DNA of 64,000 bases, taken from NCBI GenBank assembly GCA_965194515.1, contig OZ239146.1, positions 124,001-188,000 of the forward strand. Direction: 5' to 3'. Shown piece after piece: positions 24,524 through 33,033 of this stretch (positions are counted from its first letter, which is position 1; each line of letters begins with the position of its first letter). The DNA is from Acidimicrobilacustris europaeus. GTDB taxonomy: Bacteria; Actinomycetota; Acidimicrobiia; Acidimicrobiales; Acidimicrobilacustridaceae. The notes below the pieces were generated by a model. It was not told the origin of the DNA, did no database searches, and saw only the letters and a program-made list of their open reading frames with translations. Both the position numbers and the translations under genes were made by a program.

Positions 24524-25648
24524 TTACTTCTTACGAAGTCCGCCGTAGAGCACTCGTTGCACAAACACGCTGAAGAGCAGGGGCTCTGCGAGTTTGCGTG
24601 GAATGCGAAAGCGCTTTCCATTTGGCTGCACGACGGTGAGACCCTCATCTTGAAGGCCGAGAATTGAACCCCATCGATACTCCGACGCTTTGTAGGTCTT
24701 GAGTTTCGAAGGGCGGCCGCGAACGAGTTCTTTCACGTTCGAAACAACAACCCGGAAGCCCCAGTTACGTGCCGAGCTGCGAAGAGGATCGCTCGCCGCA
24801 ACGTCGCCGACAGCAAAAACGTTCGAGTGATCTGGAACTCGCAGGTTCTTGTCAACGAGGACGAAACCCTCGTCATCGAGTACCGACGCCGGAAGGAACT
24901 TGGTGTGGGGAGTGACACCACCAAGTGCCCACAACGTGACATCAGCATCGAAAGGTTCCTGGCCGGTCGACCACGCAACAGGATCATGCGTGAGTTGGTC
25001 GCCGGTAAAGCCTTGGGGAACGACGGCTCGATGGTTGGGGTGAACGGTGACGCCGTCGGTCGCGAGTTGGCGTGCCATCCAGCGGCGAACGCTGGGGTGA
25101 TAACCCGGCAGTGGTTCATCGCCGCTGTGGAAGAGGTGCACTGATGCGTTCCCACCACGAGCGAGATTGTCAGCAACGCTCACGCCGGTTGCGCCGCCAC
25201 CGACGACGGCGATCGTTGAGGCGTTCGCAAGTTCAGCGTTGATGGCCGAAAGATCGGTATCGATCGTTGCAAGATCTTCAACACGGTCGTGGCGCCAGAA
25301 TCCGTTCGAAACGCCTGTTGCAATCACGAAGTAGTCATACGCAACCTCACGAGAAGAGCCATTGGCAAGTTCAACAGAGATCTTGGAACCGTTGAAGTCG
25401 ACGTTCGAGATGCGGCCGTGGATGACATCGACCGAGTCGAGTTTGCGGAAGCGCCTATAGGGAATGAGGTAGGTGCGTCGCCATCGGGGGAGATCGATAA
25501 GGCGGGTTCCTAGTTCCTGTCCACTAACAAGCGCTGGGCGCGTCGAGATACCAACGACGTTGCATGTTCGTGTCAAACGAGTGGCGATGAGTGCGCCGGT
25601 ATCGCCTAGCCCAGCAACGATCACTGTTGGTTTACGTGACGAACTCAT
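24524..25648 (-). CDS. FAD-dependent pyridine nucleotide oxidoreductase (NDH-2/rubredoxin-reductase type)
   Basis: 374 residues from ATG 25648; an upstream in-frame start would overlap the crotonase. An N-terminal FAD-binding strand TVIVAGLGDTGALIATRL (an altered GxGxxG, reading GLGDTG), a central NAD(P) motif IAVVGGGATGVSVADNL (about 160-176), and a C-terminal FAD contact VFAVGDVAASDP (about 283-294) fix the fold. No redox-active CxxC pair is seen, which favours an NADH:quinone or ferredoxin reductase type over a disulfide reductase. It lies 13 bases behind the crotonase gene, likely co-transcribed. Electron acceptor unknown; it could serve a P450 or Rieske enzyme. Confidence 0.82.
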   Translation of the reverse strand: MSSSRKPTVIVAGLGDTGALIATRLTRTCNVVGISTRPALVSGQELGTRLIDLPRWRRTYLIPYRRFRKLDSVDVIHGRISNVDFNGSKISVELANGSSREVAYDYFVIATGVSNGFWRHDRVEDLATIDTDLSAINAELANASTIAVVGGGATGVSVADNLARGGNASVHLFHSGDEPLPGYHPSVRRWMARQLATDGVTVHPNHRAVVPQGFTGDQLTHDPVAWSTGQEPFDADVTLWALGGVTPHTKFLPASVLDDEGFVLVDKNLRVPDHSNVFAVGDVAASDPLRSSARNWGFRVVVSNVKELVRGRPSKLKTYKASEYRWGSILGLQDEGLTVVQPNGKRFRIPRKLAEPLLFSVFVQRVLYGGLRKK

Positions 25649-25661
25649 CGGTTCGCCCTTC

Positions 25662-26465
25662 TCATTCGCCGGTGAAGACGGGATCGCGCTTTTCGAGGAA
25701 CGCGCGTGGGCCTTCGGCAGCGTCTTTCGACTGCATGACCTTGCCACCGTGCTTCATCTCGATGTTGAACGCATCGGCCTCAGGCATCGCTTCGGTTTCG
25801 CGCAGAGTTGCGAGAATTCCCTGGACGGCAAGTGGGCCGTTGCGAGCGATGCGTGTAGCGATCTCCTTGGCTTTGTTGAGCGCTTGACCATCGGGAACGA
25901 CGTGATTGACGAGACCAAGCTCATGCGCGCGCTGCGCGGTGAGGTCGTCACCAGCAAGCAACATTTCGGCAGCGACGGCGTAGCCGATCTGACGGCGAAG
26001 TCGAACAGCCGAACCAGCCATGGGAAACAGACCGCGTTGCACTTCGGTCACTCCGAACACAGCGCTCTCGCCCGCGACACGAATATCGGTGCCTTGAAGA
26101 ATTTCGGTTCCACCGGCACGGGCGAATCCCTCGGCCGCGAGGATGACGGGCTTGGTGGGCCGGTAGGTCTTGAGCCAGCCACCAAGGATGACCTCGGGCT
26201 GATCCTTGAATCGCTGGAGCCACTCATTGTCGACGACGCCTTGGCGCAGGCGACCGATCTCAGCGAGGTCCATGCCGGCACAGAAGGTGTCGCCCTTGCC
26301 GGTGAGAATGGCAACACGGAGGGAATCATCGGTGTCGAGGCGAACCCACGCGTCGTACAACCGGCAGAGAACCTCTGCATTGGCGGCATTCTTCTTTTCG
26401 GGACGGTTGATCGTGACGACGAGGATCGGACCCTCGGCTTCGACTAGCACCAACGGTTCAGACAT
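25662..26465 (-). CDS. Enoyl-CoA hydratase/isomerase (crotonase) family protein
   Basis: 267 residues, a standard single-domain crotonase. Oxyanion-hole regions are visible: GDTFCAGMDLAEI near residues 59-71 and a segment near EGFARAGGTEIL (about 110-121). The catalytic Glu position after the second loop carries GVTEVQRGLFP (about 136-146). The 'A.ARAHELGLVNHVVP' helix follows. It probably hydrates or isomerises an enoyl-CoA. First gene of a two-gene minus unit with the FAD oxidoreductase, divergent from a TetR gene across an 89-base gap with an inverted repeat, and preceded by a GGGGGAG ribosome site. Confidence 0.88.
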   Translation of the reverse strand: MSEPLVLVEAEGPILVVTINRPEKKNAANAEVLCRLYDAWVRLDTDDSLRVAILTGKGDTFCAGMDLAEIGRLRQGVVDNEWLQRFKDQPEVILGGWLKTYRPTKPVILAAEGFARAGGTEILQGTDIRVAGESAVFGVTEVQRGLFPMAGSAVRLRRQIGYAVAAEMLLAGDDLTAQRAHELGLVNHVVPDGQALNKAKEIATRIARNGPLAVQGILATLRETEAMPEADAFNIEMKHGGKVMQSKDAAEGPRAFLEKRDPVFTGE

Positions 26466-26481
26466 TTGGGCACTCCCCCTG

Positions 26482-26506
26482 AGTAAATAGACCCCTGAGG
26501 TTTACT
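26482..26506. promoter_or_regulatory. Inverted repeat AGTAAA-N13-TTTACT between divergent crotonase and TetR genes
   Basis: AGTAAA at 26482-26487 and TTTACT at 26501-26506 form a 25-base dyad in the 89-base divergent intergenic region 26466-26554. TetR regulators typically bind such dyads and control the divergent gene and themselves. The assignment rests on position and symmetry only. Confidence 0.4.
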
Positions 26507-26554
26507 ACGTCAGATCACTAAGCGTGGCGGTGAGGGAACCTAAGGTCGGTAGCA

Positions 26555-27166
26555 ATGGAACGCCACCCCACCCATCAGAAGATCCTTGATGAAGCCATCA
26601 GGATCATTGAGGCGAACGGTGAAGCGGGTCTGCGTGTCCACGACATCGAAGTTGCGGTGGACGTGACGCCGCCTTCGATCTATCACTTCTTCGGGAGCCG
26701 GGATGGATTGGTGAGCGCCGCCCAGGCTGAGCGCCTGGTGAGGAGTTTCGCCGAGTTCAACGCAGTATCGGATTCGATCTTGAGTGGGGTTTCGAGCCGC
26801 GCCGAGTTGCGCGAAGCCGTTCGCAATCTCCTCACAATGATCTACGAGCCAGCTCGAACGGTGCTTCGGCAACAACGTCTTTTTGCTCTCGGAAGCGCCG
26901 AAGGTCGACCCGAACTTGCCGTGATTCTGGGGGAAGCAGCTCGGAGTTTCTTGCGCCAACTCGCGGCAAGTTTTCAGGTCTTCAAAGACAATGGCTGGAT
27001 TCGGCCTGATTTAGATCTCGAAGCGTTCACTCAGTGGTTGGCGGGCCAGATTCTCGGTCGCGTTTACATCGAGATCGGATGCGAACCTGCGCCAAATCCG
27101 GCATGGGATGCGATCTCAATCGACGCCGTGATGTTCGTAGCGTTTGGTTCCCTGTCTGACGATTGA
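26555..27166 (+). CDS. TetR family transcriptional regulator
   Basis: 203 residues. The N-terminal helix-turn-helix is clear: QKILDEAIRIIEANGEAGLRVHDIEVAVDVTPPSIYHFF (split here across helices at about 8-46), ending in the conserved YHFFGSRDGL. The C-terminal ligand and dimer domain is typical in size. It is divergent from the crotonase/flavoprotein unit and likely represses it, responding to an acyl-CoA or related ligand (family-based inference). Confidence 0.9.
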   Translation: MERHPTHQKILDEAIRIIEANGEAGLRVHDIEVAVDVTPPSIYHFFGSRDGLVSAAQAERLVRSFAEFNAVSDSILSGVSSRAELREAVRNLLTMIYEPARTVLRQQRLFALGSAEGRPELAVILGEAARSFLRQLAASFQVFKDNGWIRPDLDLEAFTQWLAGQILGRVYIEIGCEPAPNPAWDAISIDAVMFVAFGSLSDD

Positions 27167-27253
27167 AGGAACTCGACTATTTCGCTTCTCCTGAGGGCGA
27201 AGCAGACCCGATGACGTTCCCGTCACGAATGCCGCGGCGCCAGCAAACTCCAG

Positions 27254-28177
27254 CTACCAGATGATGGGCCCGGTCGCATCGAGGGCCTTTCCTTCGCTGC
27301 GCACGCCCTTTGCAACCATGTCGTCTGCAATATCGGCCCAGAGTTTGCGGAGTCGGTAGTGGGGAACTCGCGGGAAGAGATGATGGACGGCATGGTGGTC
27401 ATGTCCGCGAATCAGCCAACGTGATCCAGGAAACACCGCAACGCGTGTATCGACGTAGCGACCGACTTTCGTTGCCGGATGATGGGGAAACCACGCAAAT
27501 ATCGTGAGGAGCCAGAGCGCTTGAAGGCGTGACGGCAGATACCAGAGCATCACTGCTTGCCATCCATGACCGGTGAGAATGGCAATGACGAGAAACACGT
27601 TTGTGAGGAGCCAAAAGCGCAGCTGAATGAGCCCCAACTTCTTGCTTCCCGTTTCAGCTCGCATCATGACCAGCATCGCGTTCGGGAGAAGTTTGCGAGC
27701 CGCAGGGACAAATGCGAACACTGGAAGAAAGGTGGTCAACATCACTTGGCCGTACCAGCTCTTGAGGACGGTATGCATTGGTCCCGCAGTGTGGAAGTCA
27801 GGATCTTTCAGTGGATCGTTTGTGTGCGCGTGATGACGCATATGCGACGGACGATGCGCTTTGTAGGAGAAGCCCAGTGGGATCGCACAAAGCATTCCGA
27901 TGAGATCTTCGATCCACTTACCCGATGTCGTACGACCCCAAATGTTTCCGTGGGTGGCTTCATGCATCGGCATATAGAAGGTTGAAGCGACGATGGTGTT
28001 GAGAATCAGGCCCAGCCAAAGGGGGATGGTTCCGTTCACTCCGAGAACGATGACGCCAATCCATGCTGCAGAGAAGAGCAGGAACGGAAGGATGATCCGA
28101 GGCTCAACCTTCCCCCAATAGGGGGCAGCCTGGGTGCGTTCTTCGCGCAAAGCGAGGCGACGTTCGTCAGCGGTCAT
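27254..28177 (-). CDS. Fatty acid desaturase family membrane protein
   Basis: 307 residues from ATG 28177 (a TTG 12 bases upstream is possible). Four or so membrane helices and three His clusters: HEATH (72-76), HMRHH (about 112-116) and HHAVHHLFP (about 262-270), which bind the di-iron centre of membrane desaturases and hydroxylases. The ending HYRLRKLW is typical. Members desaturate acyl lipids or hydroxylate carotenoids and alkanes. It is the last gene of the minus-strand run beginning at 32938, 12 bases after the stop of the preceding gene. An 87-base gap (27167-27253) separates it from the convergent TetR gene; nothing was seen there. Confidence 0.85.
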   Translation of the reverse strand: MTADERRLALREERTQAAPYWGKVEPRIILPFLLFSAAWIGVIVLGVNGTIPLWLGLILNTIVASTFYMPMHEATHGNIWGRTTSGKWIEDLIGMLCAIPLGFSYKAHRPSHMRHHAHTNDPLKDPDFHTAGPMHTVLKSWYGQVMLTTFLPVFAFVPAARKLLPNAMLVMMRAETGSKKLGLIQLRFWLLTNVFLVIAILTGHGWQAVMLWYLPSRLQALWLLTIFAWFPHHPATKVGRYVDTRVAVFPGSRWLIRGHDHHAVHHLFPRVPHYRLRKLWADIADDMVAKGVRSEGKALDATGPIIW

Positions 28178-28189
28178 TGGAGAATCCAA

Positions 28190-28825
28190 TCAGAATGGCA
28201 GGGTGTAGGAGTTCTCGAACTCGTCCTGAAGGACAGTAGCGATCGTCGCAGTCGTGTCGACGATGAGTTCTTCTTCTAAGACGCGAGTGCGGTACGACCA
28301 GCCTTCGGGAAGTGCGAGTCGTTCTCCGAGTGTGAGCAATGACTCTGGTGTCATCGATGGATCAACGCCGATGCACAACGCTTGCATGATGTACGCAAGC
28401 CCGTCGGGGTTTACGAGTTCGTGAACTGTCTGACCCGCATCCCAAAAGAAGATGACGCCGCGGTTGACCTTTGTCTCGGTGTACGGACCAAGCTTGGGAA
28501 CTTCGCCAAGGTCAACGATGGCGATGCGGCGCATTGTGATCCCATTGAAATCCCGGAGGACGGGCTCAGCCACAGCGAGCTTCTGGCCAAATGCATCCAA
28601 GGTCCAATATCGAGGTCCGTTGAGTTTTGCACCGATGGCACCCATCTCGACAGCAATGGCATTCGCGTCGAGTGTTTCCCAGAGTTCTTGGGGACAGTCG
28701 TTTATCAACTGAGTGCCATAGACCTCGGCTTCGAATCGGCCTTCGCGCGAATAGACGGTGAGTACCTCGCCGTAGCGGACGTTGCGCATATCGGGAACAA
28801 GTCGTTCGGGCTTTTCGGCGTTCAT
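28190..28825 (-). CDS. Conserved protein of unknown function (cytoplasmic relative of the adjacent lipoprotein)
   Basis: 211 residues with no signal peptide. It shares its whole length with the protein encoded just upstream (28835-29575): DMRNVRYGEVL versus DMRDLRYCEVL, NDCPQELW versus NDCPEDKW, LNGPRYW versus LNGPRHW, then VNRGVIFFWDAGQTVHELVNPDG and LPEGWSYRTRVLEEEL. The pair likely arose by duplication. I recall similar unnamed proteins in actinobacteria but cannot assign a function. It is within the operon of haloalkane dehalogenase and desaturase, 9 bases behind its relative. Confidence 0.6.
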   Translation of the reverse strand: MNAEKPERLVPDMRNVRYGEVLTVYSREGRFEAEVYGTQLINDCPQELWETLDANAIAVEMGAIGAKLNGPRYWTLDAFGQKLAVAEPVLRDFNGITMRRIAIVDLGEVPKLGPYTETKVNRGVIFFWDAGQTVHELVNPDGLAYIMQALCIGVDPSMTPESLLTLGERLALPEGWSYRTRVLEEELIVDTTATIATVLQDEFENSYTLPF

Positions 28826-28834
28826 CGTTTGTCC

Positions 28835-29575
28835 TTAGTTCTCGGGTACTGCGGGAATCATCGAATAACTGTTGCCAAGGTTGTCTTGGAGCACCTGAGC
28901 GGGGTTCTTCACCGTGACGATGTTGAGATCTTCGGTGAGCATGCGTGAACCAAACTTCCAACCGGCAGGCAGTTCAAGTTTGTTCGCCAACGACGGAAGT
29001 GAAGCAAGCGTGAGCGACGGATCTTTCTGCTGACTGAAGGACTGCATCACAAACACCGAACCATCGGGGCTGGTGAGTTCAAAGATCTCTGTTCCCGCGT
29101 TGTACGTGAAGATCACTGAGCGACTCACGGAGTTGGGGGTGTAGGGGCGGGACTGCTCAGCGAGTGACCCAATCGGCACCGTCGCTTGTTTGTACATTTC
29201 AATGCCGCCGAAGTCTGTTTTTTCGCTCGTTGAACCGCCGACCTTCTCGACCCGATTGATCATCCAATGGCGAGGGCCATTCAACATTGCGACATTTGCA
29301 CCGAATTGTGTGGCAAGTGCCTTTGGATCAAGAACAGCCCATTTGTCTTCAGGGCAATCATTCAACGGGTAGGTGTTGTACACGCTCGCGATTGGTTCGG
29401 TGCCGGAAAGTGAAACGAGGAGTACCTCGCAATAACGAAGGTCGCGCATGTCTGGTGCGCCGGCGGTGGTACTGGTTGTGGGGGTCTGTGAACTTGATCC
29501 CGAGGAACACGAACTTGCGAGCGCAAGGCTCGCGATCGCGACGACGACAATCGGGAAACGTCGGAACTGTTGCAT
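28835..29575 (-). CDS. Lipoprotein of unknown function, relative of the downstream protein
   Basis: 246 residues. Lipobox LASSC (Cys23), a short Thr/Ser linker, then a domain of about 200 residues matching the cytoplasmic protein at 28190-28825 (DMRDLRYCEVL, YPLNDCPEDKW, MLNGPRHWM, FTYNAGTEIFELTSPDG, LPAGWKFGSRML). The same domain thus occurs once outside and once inside the membrane in one operon. Its start overlaps the stop of the dehalogenase gene by one base (TAATG). Function unknown. Confidence 0.65.
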   Translation of the reverse strand: MQQFRRFPIVVVAIASLALASSCSSGSSSQTPTTSTTAGAPDMRDLRYCEVLLVSLSGTEPIASVYNTYPLNDCPEDKWAVLDPKALATQFGANVAMLNGPRHWMINRVEKVGGSTSEKTDFGGIEMYKQATVPIGSLAEQSRPYTPNSVSRSVIFTYNAGTEIFELTSPDGSVFVMQSFSQQKDPSLTLASLPSLANKLELPAGWKFGSRMLTEDLNIVTVKNPAQVLQDNLGNSYSMIPAVPEN

Positions 29576-30489
29576 TAGTGCTGGTCTTCCTTTGTGAAGT
29601 GGTCAATGATTTCAACGAGTTGATCGGGCGCATCCTCTTGAATGAAGTGACTGGCGCCTTCGATCACGATGTGCTTCTGGTTGGCCGCACCGGGGATCTT
29701 TCGTTGCATCTTCAGGTGGGCCCCCGCTTTGTAGGAGATCTCATCTTCTGATCCGAAAACTGTGAGGAACGGTTTCGTCCATGTCTCGAGGTAGTCCCAC
29801 ATTTCGAGACACATCGGGACGCCCGGGTTGTCGGGTTGAACGGGAATGAGGAAGGGAAAGATAAGAGGAGACGCTTGGTAGGTCCCATCGGGGAATGGGG
29901 CCTCGTATGCAGCTTTTTCGCCATCAGAAAGTTTTCGTGTTGTTCCGCTCTGCATGACGCCGCTAACCGGAAGTTCTTCAACGCTGCTTACAAAGGCAAG
30001 CCAATTCTCGATGCCCTTCGTGGCACCTTCGCCAGCAGGAACGCCGGTGTTGGACGCGATGACGCGAGAGAAACGCTCGCCGTGAAATGGCAGCAGGTTG
30101 AGACCAGTGATGCCGCCCCAGTCCTGGCAATACAACGTGATGTTGGTGAGGTCCTCGGCGACAAGCCACTGACCCATCCAATCGATGTGGTTGGCCAGCG
30201 AGTAATCGGATTTGTTTGAGGGTTTGTCGGAGCGACCCATTCCAATGAGGTCGAGTGCGAGAACGCGATGGCCGTGGGCGACGAGTCCGCGGATCATCTT
30301 GCGATGCAAATACGACCACGATGGGTTGCCGTGCAGCAGGAGCACTGGGTCGGCGTCGCGCGGACCTTCGTCGATGAAATGAAATCGGAGCGCGGTGCCG
30401 TCGGCAGTGGTAATCGATCGATAGTGCGGCTCGAAGTCGTAGTCCTCAAGACCAACAAATCGATCGTCGGGAGTGCGCAGGAATTCCAT
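29575..30489 (-). CDS. Haloalkane dehalogenase-type alpha/beta-hydrolase
   Basis: 304 residues. The oxyanion segment HGNPSWSYL (53-61), nucleophile elbow CQDWGG with Asp123 followed by the halide-binding Trp124, the acid candidate Asp249 in FGSEDE and His281 in SHFIQED make the Asp-Asp-His triad of haloalkane dehalogenases, with Asn55 as possible second halide ligand. These enzymes hydrolyse carbon-halogen bonds to an alcohol. Epoxide hydrolases share the fold but normally have HGxPxxW and two cap Tyr residues. It is embedded in a minus-strand run with a desaturase and lipoprotein, so the physiological substrate may be a halogenated lipid or hydrocarbon (inference). Confidence 0.85.
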   Translation of the reverse strand: MEFLRTPDDRFVGLEDYDFEPHYRSITTADGTALRFHFIDEGPRDADPVLLLHGNPSWSYLHRKMIRGLVAHGHRVLALDLIGMGRSDKPSNKSDYSLANHIDWMGQWLVAEDLTNITLYCQDWGGITGLNLLPFHGERFSRVIASNTGVPAGEGATKGIENWLAFVSSVEELPVSGVMQSGTTRKLSDGEKAAYEAPFPDGTYQASPLIFPFLIPVQPDNPGVPMCLEMWDYLETWTKPFLTVFGSEDEISYKAGAHLKMQRKIPGAANQKHIVIEGASHFIQEDAPDQLVEIIDHFTKEDQH

Positions 30490-30498
30490 TGTTCTGCT

Positions 30499-31191
30499 CT
30501 AGGCCGTCACGACGGTGTCGACAAGATTGTCGATGAAGCTCCGAAGGACGAGGATCTGGGCATCTTCTGCATTTTCCGCAGCACTGATCAATGATTCGAG
30601 CGATTCGTCGTCGTTCACTCGAACAAATCGTGCTCTGTCATAGCGACGTTCGTCTCCGATGATCACGCCTTCAACATCAAAGAGTGCGACTTGCGTGACC
30701 CCTTGGACAGCAGCGAACGCGTCGTCGGCTCCCTTGTCGATCAGGAGGACGAGATCCCCCTCGGTGCTAGCGGACGCATCGTGAGTGTTGGGTAGGCAGG
30801 AAAGGATGATGGTGAAGTCCATGCCTGCCTTCTTGTGGACATGGGCTTCTTTGAAGTCTTTGCGTTCTTGCATTGCGAAGAACGAGGCGCGCGTGGGGTA
30901 GCGAACAATCGCGACCCGATCCCACATCGGGGTACCGAGCGGCTGATTCGTGACGTCGCCCATGTACGCGACTGCTGCTCCCACGGCGGCAAGAGGACCA
31001 ATTGGTGCGTAGGTGTCGTCGGCCGCTTTGCCCGAGATGCTTTCTCGACCGTCGTCGTAGTTTGCAACCTCGACGTACTTCATAAGATTGAGTGCCCAAA
31101 AACTTCCGTCGTCTTCCGGCTTCATGTGAAGCCATGCGCCAACGAGTTCGACGTTGATGGTTCCATAGGGGTGGTCAATTTGTTCGGCCAT
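30499..31191 (-). CDS. Dimeric alpha/beta-barrel (DUF1330/EthD-like) protein, unknown function
   Basis: 230 residues, no signal peptide. The first half reads FWALNLMKYVEVANY, then AAVAYMGDVTNQPLG and MWDRVAIVRYPTRASFFAMQERKDFKEAHVHKKAGM (given in pieces), which is the pattern of ferredoxin-like dimeric barrel proteins such as DUF1330 (a strand, then 'd.vaivrYps..af..m...p.y......r.agl'). The second half looks like a second, more diverged copy ending in a helical tail. Nine bases upstream of the dehalogenase start. May act as a small monooxygenase-like or stress protein; uncertain. Confidence 0.6.
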   Translation of the reverse strand: MAEQIDHPYGTINVELVGAWLHMKPEDDGSFWALNLMKYVEVANYDDGRESISGKAADDTYAPIGPLAAVGAAVAYMGDVTNQPLGTPMWDRVAIVRYPTRASFFAMQERKDFKEAHVHKKAGMDFTIILSCLPNTHDASASTEGDLVLLIDKGADDAFAAVQGVTQVALFDVEGVIIGDERRYDRARFVRVNDDESLESLISAAENAEDAQILVLRSFIDNLVDTVVTA

Positions 31192-31232
31192 AACTGGTCC
31201 TCTCTGGACGGTATGAGTGGTTTGGAAACGGA

Positions 31233-31859
31233 CTACGAAGCGATAGTGAGAAGTGCTTGGATCGATGCAACGAGGAGCTCTCGGGTTTCTTCAAGAGAAA
31301 GTTGGAGATCGACATGGAAGCGATCGAGCGCACCGAGTTGCATGAGCGCATCGATTGCATTCAGTGAGTTGTTCCGTTGCGAAGTAGTCATGCGGTCAAA
31401 CTCCTGGCGGAAGTTGACTTCAATCTGCTCTCGGAAAACTGATTTTCTGAACTGGATCTGCTCGTGAATGACAGGGTCGCTAGAAGCTTTGATCGCCATG
31501 GCGCGAGCGGTTGCACCAATGGCGTCGTACACCCTGAGACGGGAGTCGACCAGTCCGGACAGCCGCGAGTTGAGGTCTCCCTTCCCGATGTTCTCAATGT
31601 GGAATAGGGGGAGGATCTTCAACTGCTTGTGAGCGATGATCGCTCGAACGAGTTCATCTCGATCTTCGAAATAGCGGTAGACCGAACGTGTTGAGACACC
31701 TGCACGCAGAGCGATCTGTTCTGGCGTTGGTTCGAGGTTCTCTTCATCAAATAAGTCGAGTGCGGCTTCAAGCACAGCGGTTCGACCGCGGTCTCGGCGG
31801 GCAGTGCGCCCGTCGACTGACGGCGTGGTCGAAGTTTCGGGGAGAAGTGGAGTGTTCAT
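31233..31859 (-). CDS. TetR family transcriptional regulator
   Basis: 208 residues. The N-terminal DNA-binding domain contains AVLEAALDLFDEENLE, then the recognition segment IALRAGVSTRSVYRYFEDRDEL (helix-turn-helix). The C-terminal helices include a Met-rich/charged ligand domain. Start overlaps the DUF2855 stop by ATGA (31856-31859), and a 41-base gap separates it from the next minus-strand gene, so it is probably co-transcribed with the whole run it may regulate. Confidence 0.9.
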   Translation of the reverse strand: MNTPLLPETSTTPSVDGRTARRDRGRTAVLEAALDLFDEENLEPTPEQIALRAGVSTRSVYRYFEDRDELVRAIIAHKQLKILPLFHIENIGKGDLNSRLSGLVDSRLRVYDAIGATARAMAIKASSDPVIHEQIQFRKSVFREQIEVNFRQEFDRMTTSQRNNSLNAIDALMQLGALDRFHVDLQLSLEETRELLVASIQALLTIAS

Positions 31860-32938
31860 TTCGCTTCTTCGTTAGGGAGTGAACAGATGTAGCCGAGCTT
31901 TGGGTCAGGCTGACCGCTTCGCAGCGTTTCGTAGACGTCAAGGACTTCTTCGTTGCCCACGGCCTGAGAAAACTCCAGCCAGGAGTCGCACCATTCGGAG
32001 TAGTTCTTCCAAGCGGTTCCAATGCGTTGGTCAAGCTCGTCGCGACCCCATTCCTTCGTGCGCTTCGAGATCTGCGTCGGCGCAAAGAGAAACTCTGGTG
32101 TGGGTGCCGGTAATGCACTGGTGTTGGTCGCCTTGTGGTCCCAGTTCGTATTGCCAACCACCATGGAGTGGCCAAGGAATCCGTCAAGGTGGGTATGGAC
32201 GTCCCGGAGGAGATCTTGATTGCCGGCGATGTCGACATAGACCGCAGAAACGGTTGCGATGGAGTCGACGGCGTCGTAGGTGACTACTTCTGAATACACA
32301 TCGAGCGATTCGACGAACGCCCGATTGCCCGCGGAGGTGAGGCCGACTGTCTTCAGTCCACGTTGCTTTGCTAACTGGGCGAACCCAATTGCGGTCTTAC
32401 TCGAAGCGCTAGAGACCACGGCTTGCATCGCACCGAAGTCTTCGTTGTCGAGGAGGAAGTCATCGATAACAAAACTGGTGAAGAACAGCGGGTACAGCAC
32501 CATTTGCTGTGGTTCGCGGCGTGCGTCATAGACGGGGTCTGCCGAACAGCGCTGATAGCGGTTGTACGCACCGGCGAGCCCCACGCGATGCGCCGCAACA
32601 TCGCTCACGCCTCGCTCGTCGACTTTGCCGGGGGTGATGATCGTTTCAGAACTCATGGGAAGAAAGCCGAAGAGTCGCTCGCCAACGGAGAGTTCGTCGC
32701 TTGCACTCTCGACGACTTCAGCAAAACCCCAGGTGGGGATGCGGCCCCAGCCTGAATCGCTAGCGGGGAAGACATCCCAGTAGCGCAGCATCTCGCCGAA
32801 GACGCCGTAAGTGATGTTGTTGGTGGTCAGCGCGAAGTGGTCGATGCGAAGTCGGCACTGACCCTGAGAGAGCTGTTCGTGAACGTCGGCCACGAAGCGA
32901 GTGGAGGAGAGATCGGTTCGATTGGTCTCAAGAGTCAT
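31856..32938 (-). CDS. DUF2855 family protein (MDR-like)
   Basis: 360 residues from ATG 32938. N-terminal GroES-like features (LRIDHFALTTNNITYGVFGEMLRYWDVFP, divided over two strands, and RIPTWGFAEVVES) and a central Rossmann-like part (VVSSASSKTAIGFAQLAKQRG, then VGLTSAGNRAFVESL) match DUF2855, a group related to medium-chain dehydrogenases but without zinc ligands. Members often sit near fatty-acid or xenobiotic genes; activity is not established. First gene of the minus run ending with the desaturase; divergent from the Cys-rich gene at 33034 across a 95-base gap. Confidence 0.75.
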   Translation of the reverse strand: MTLETNRTDLSSTRFVADVHEQLSQGQCRLRIDHFALTTNNITYGVFGEMLRYWDVFPASDSGWGRIPTWGFAEVVESASDELSVGERLFGFLPMSSETIITPGKVDERGVSDVAAHRVGLAGAYNRYQRCSADPVYDARREPQQMVLYPLFFTSFVIDDFLLDNEDFGAMQAVVSSASSKTAIGFAQLAKQRGLKTVGLTSAGNRAFVESLDVYSEVVTYDAVDSIATVSAVYVDIAGNQDLLRDVHTHLDGFLGHSMVVGNTNWDHKATNTSALPAPTPEFLFAPTQISKRTKEWGRDELDQRIGTAWKNYSEWCDSWLEFSQAVGNEEVLDVYETLRSGQPDPKLGYICSLPNEEAK

Positions 32939-33033
32939 CGGCCGCACTTTCAACGGGTGGTAGGGCTTTCTTACTGACTCCCTATGGTTCTGTCAATCTT
33001 CTTGACAGAATTCCTCGGCGTTACGCTCTCTGA

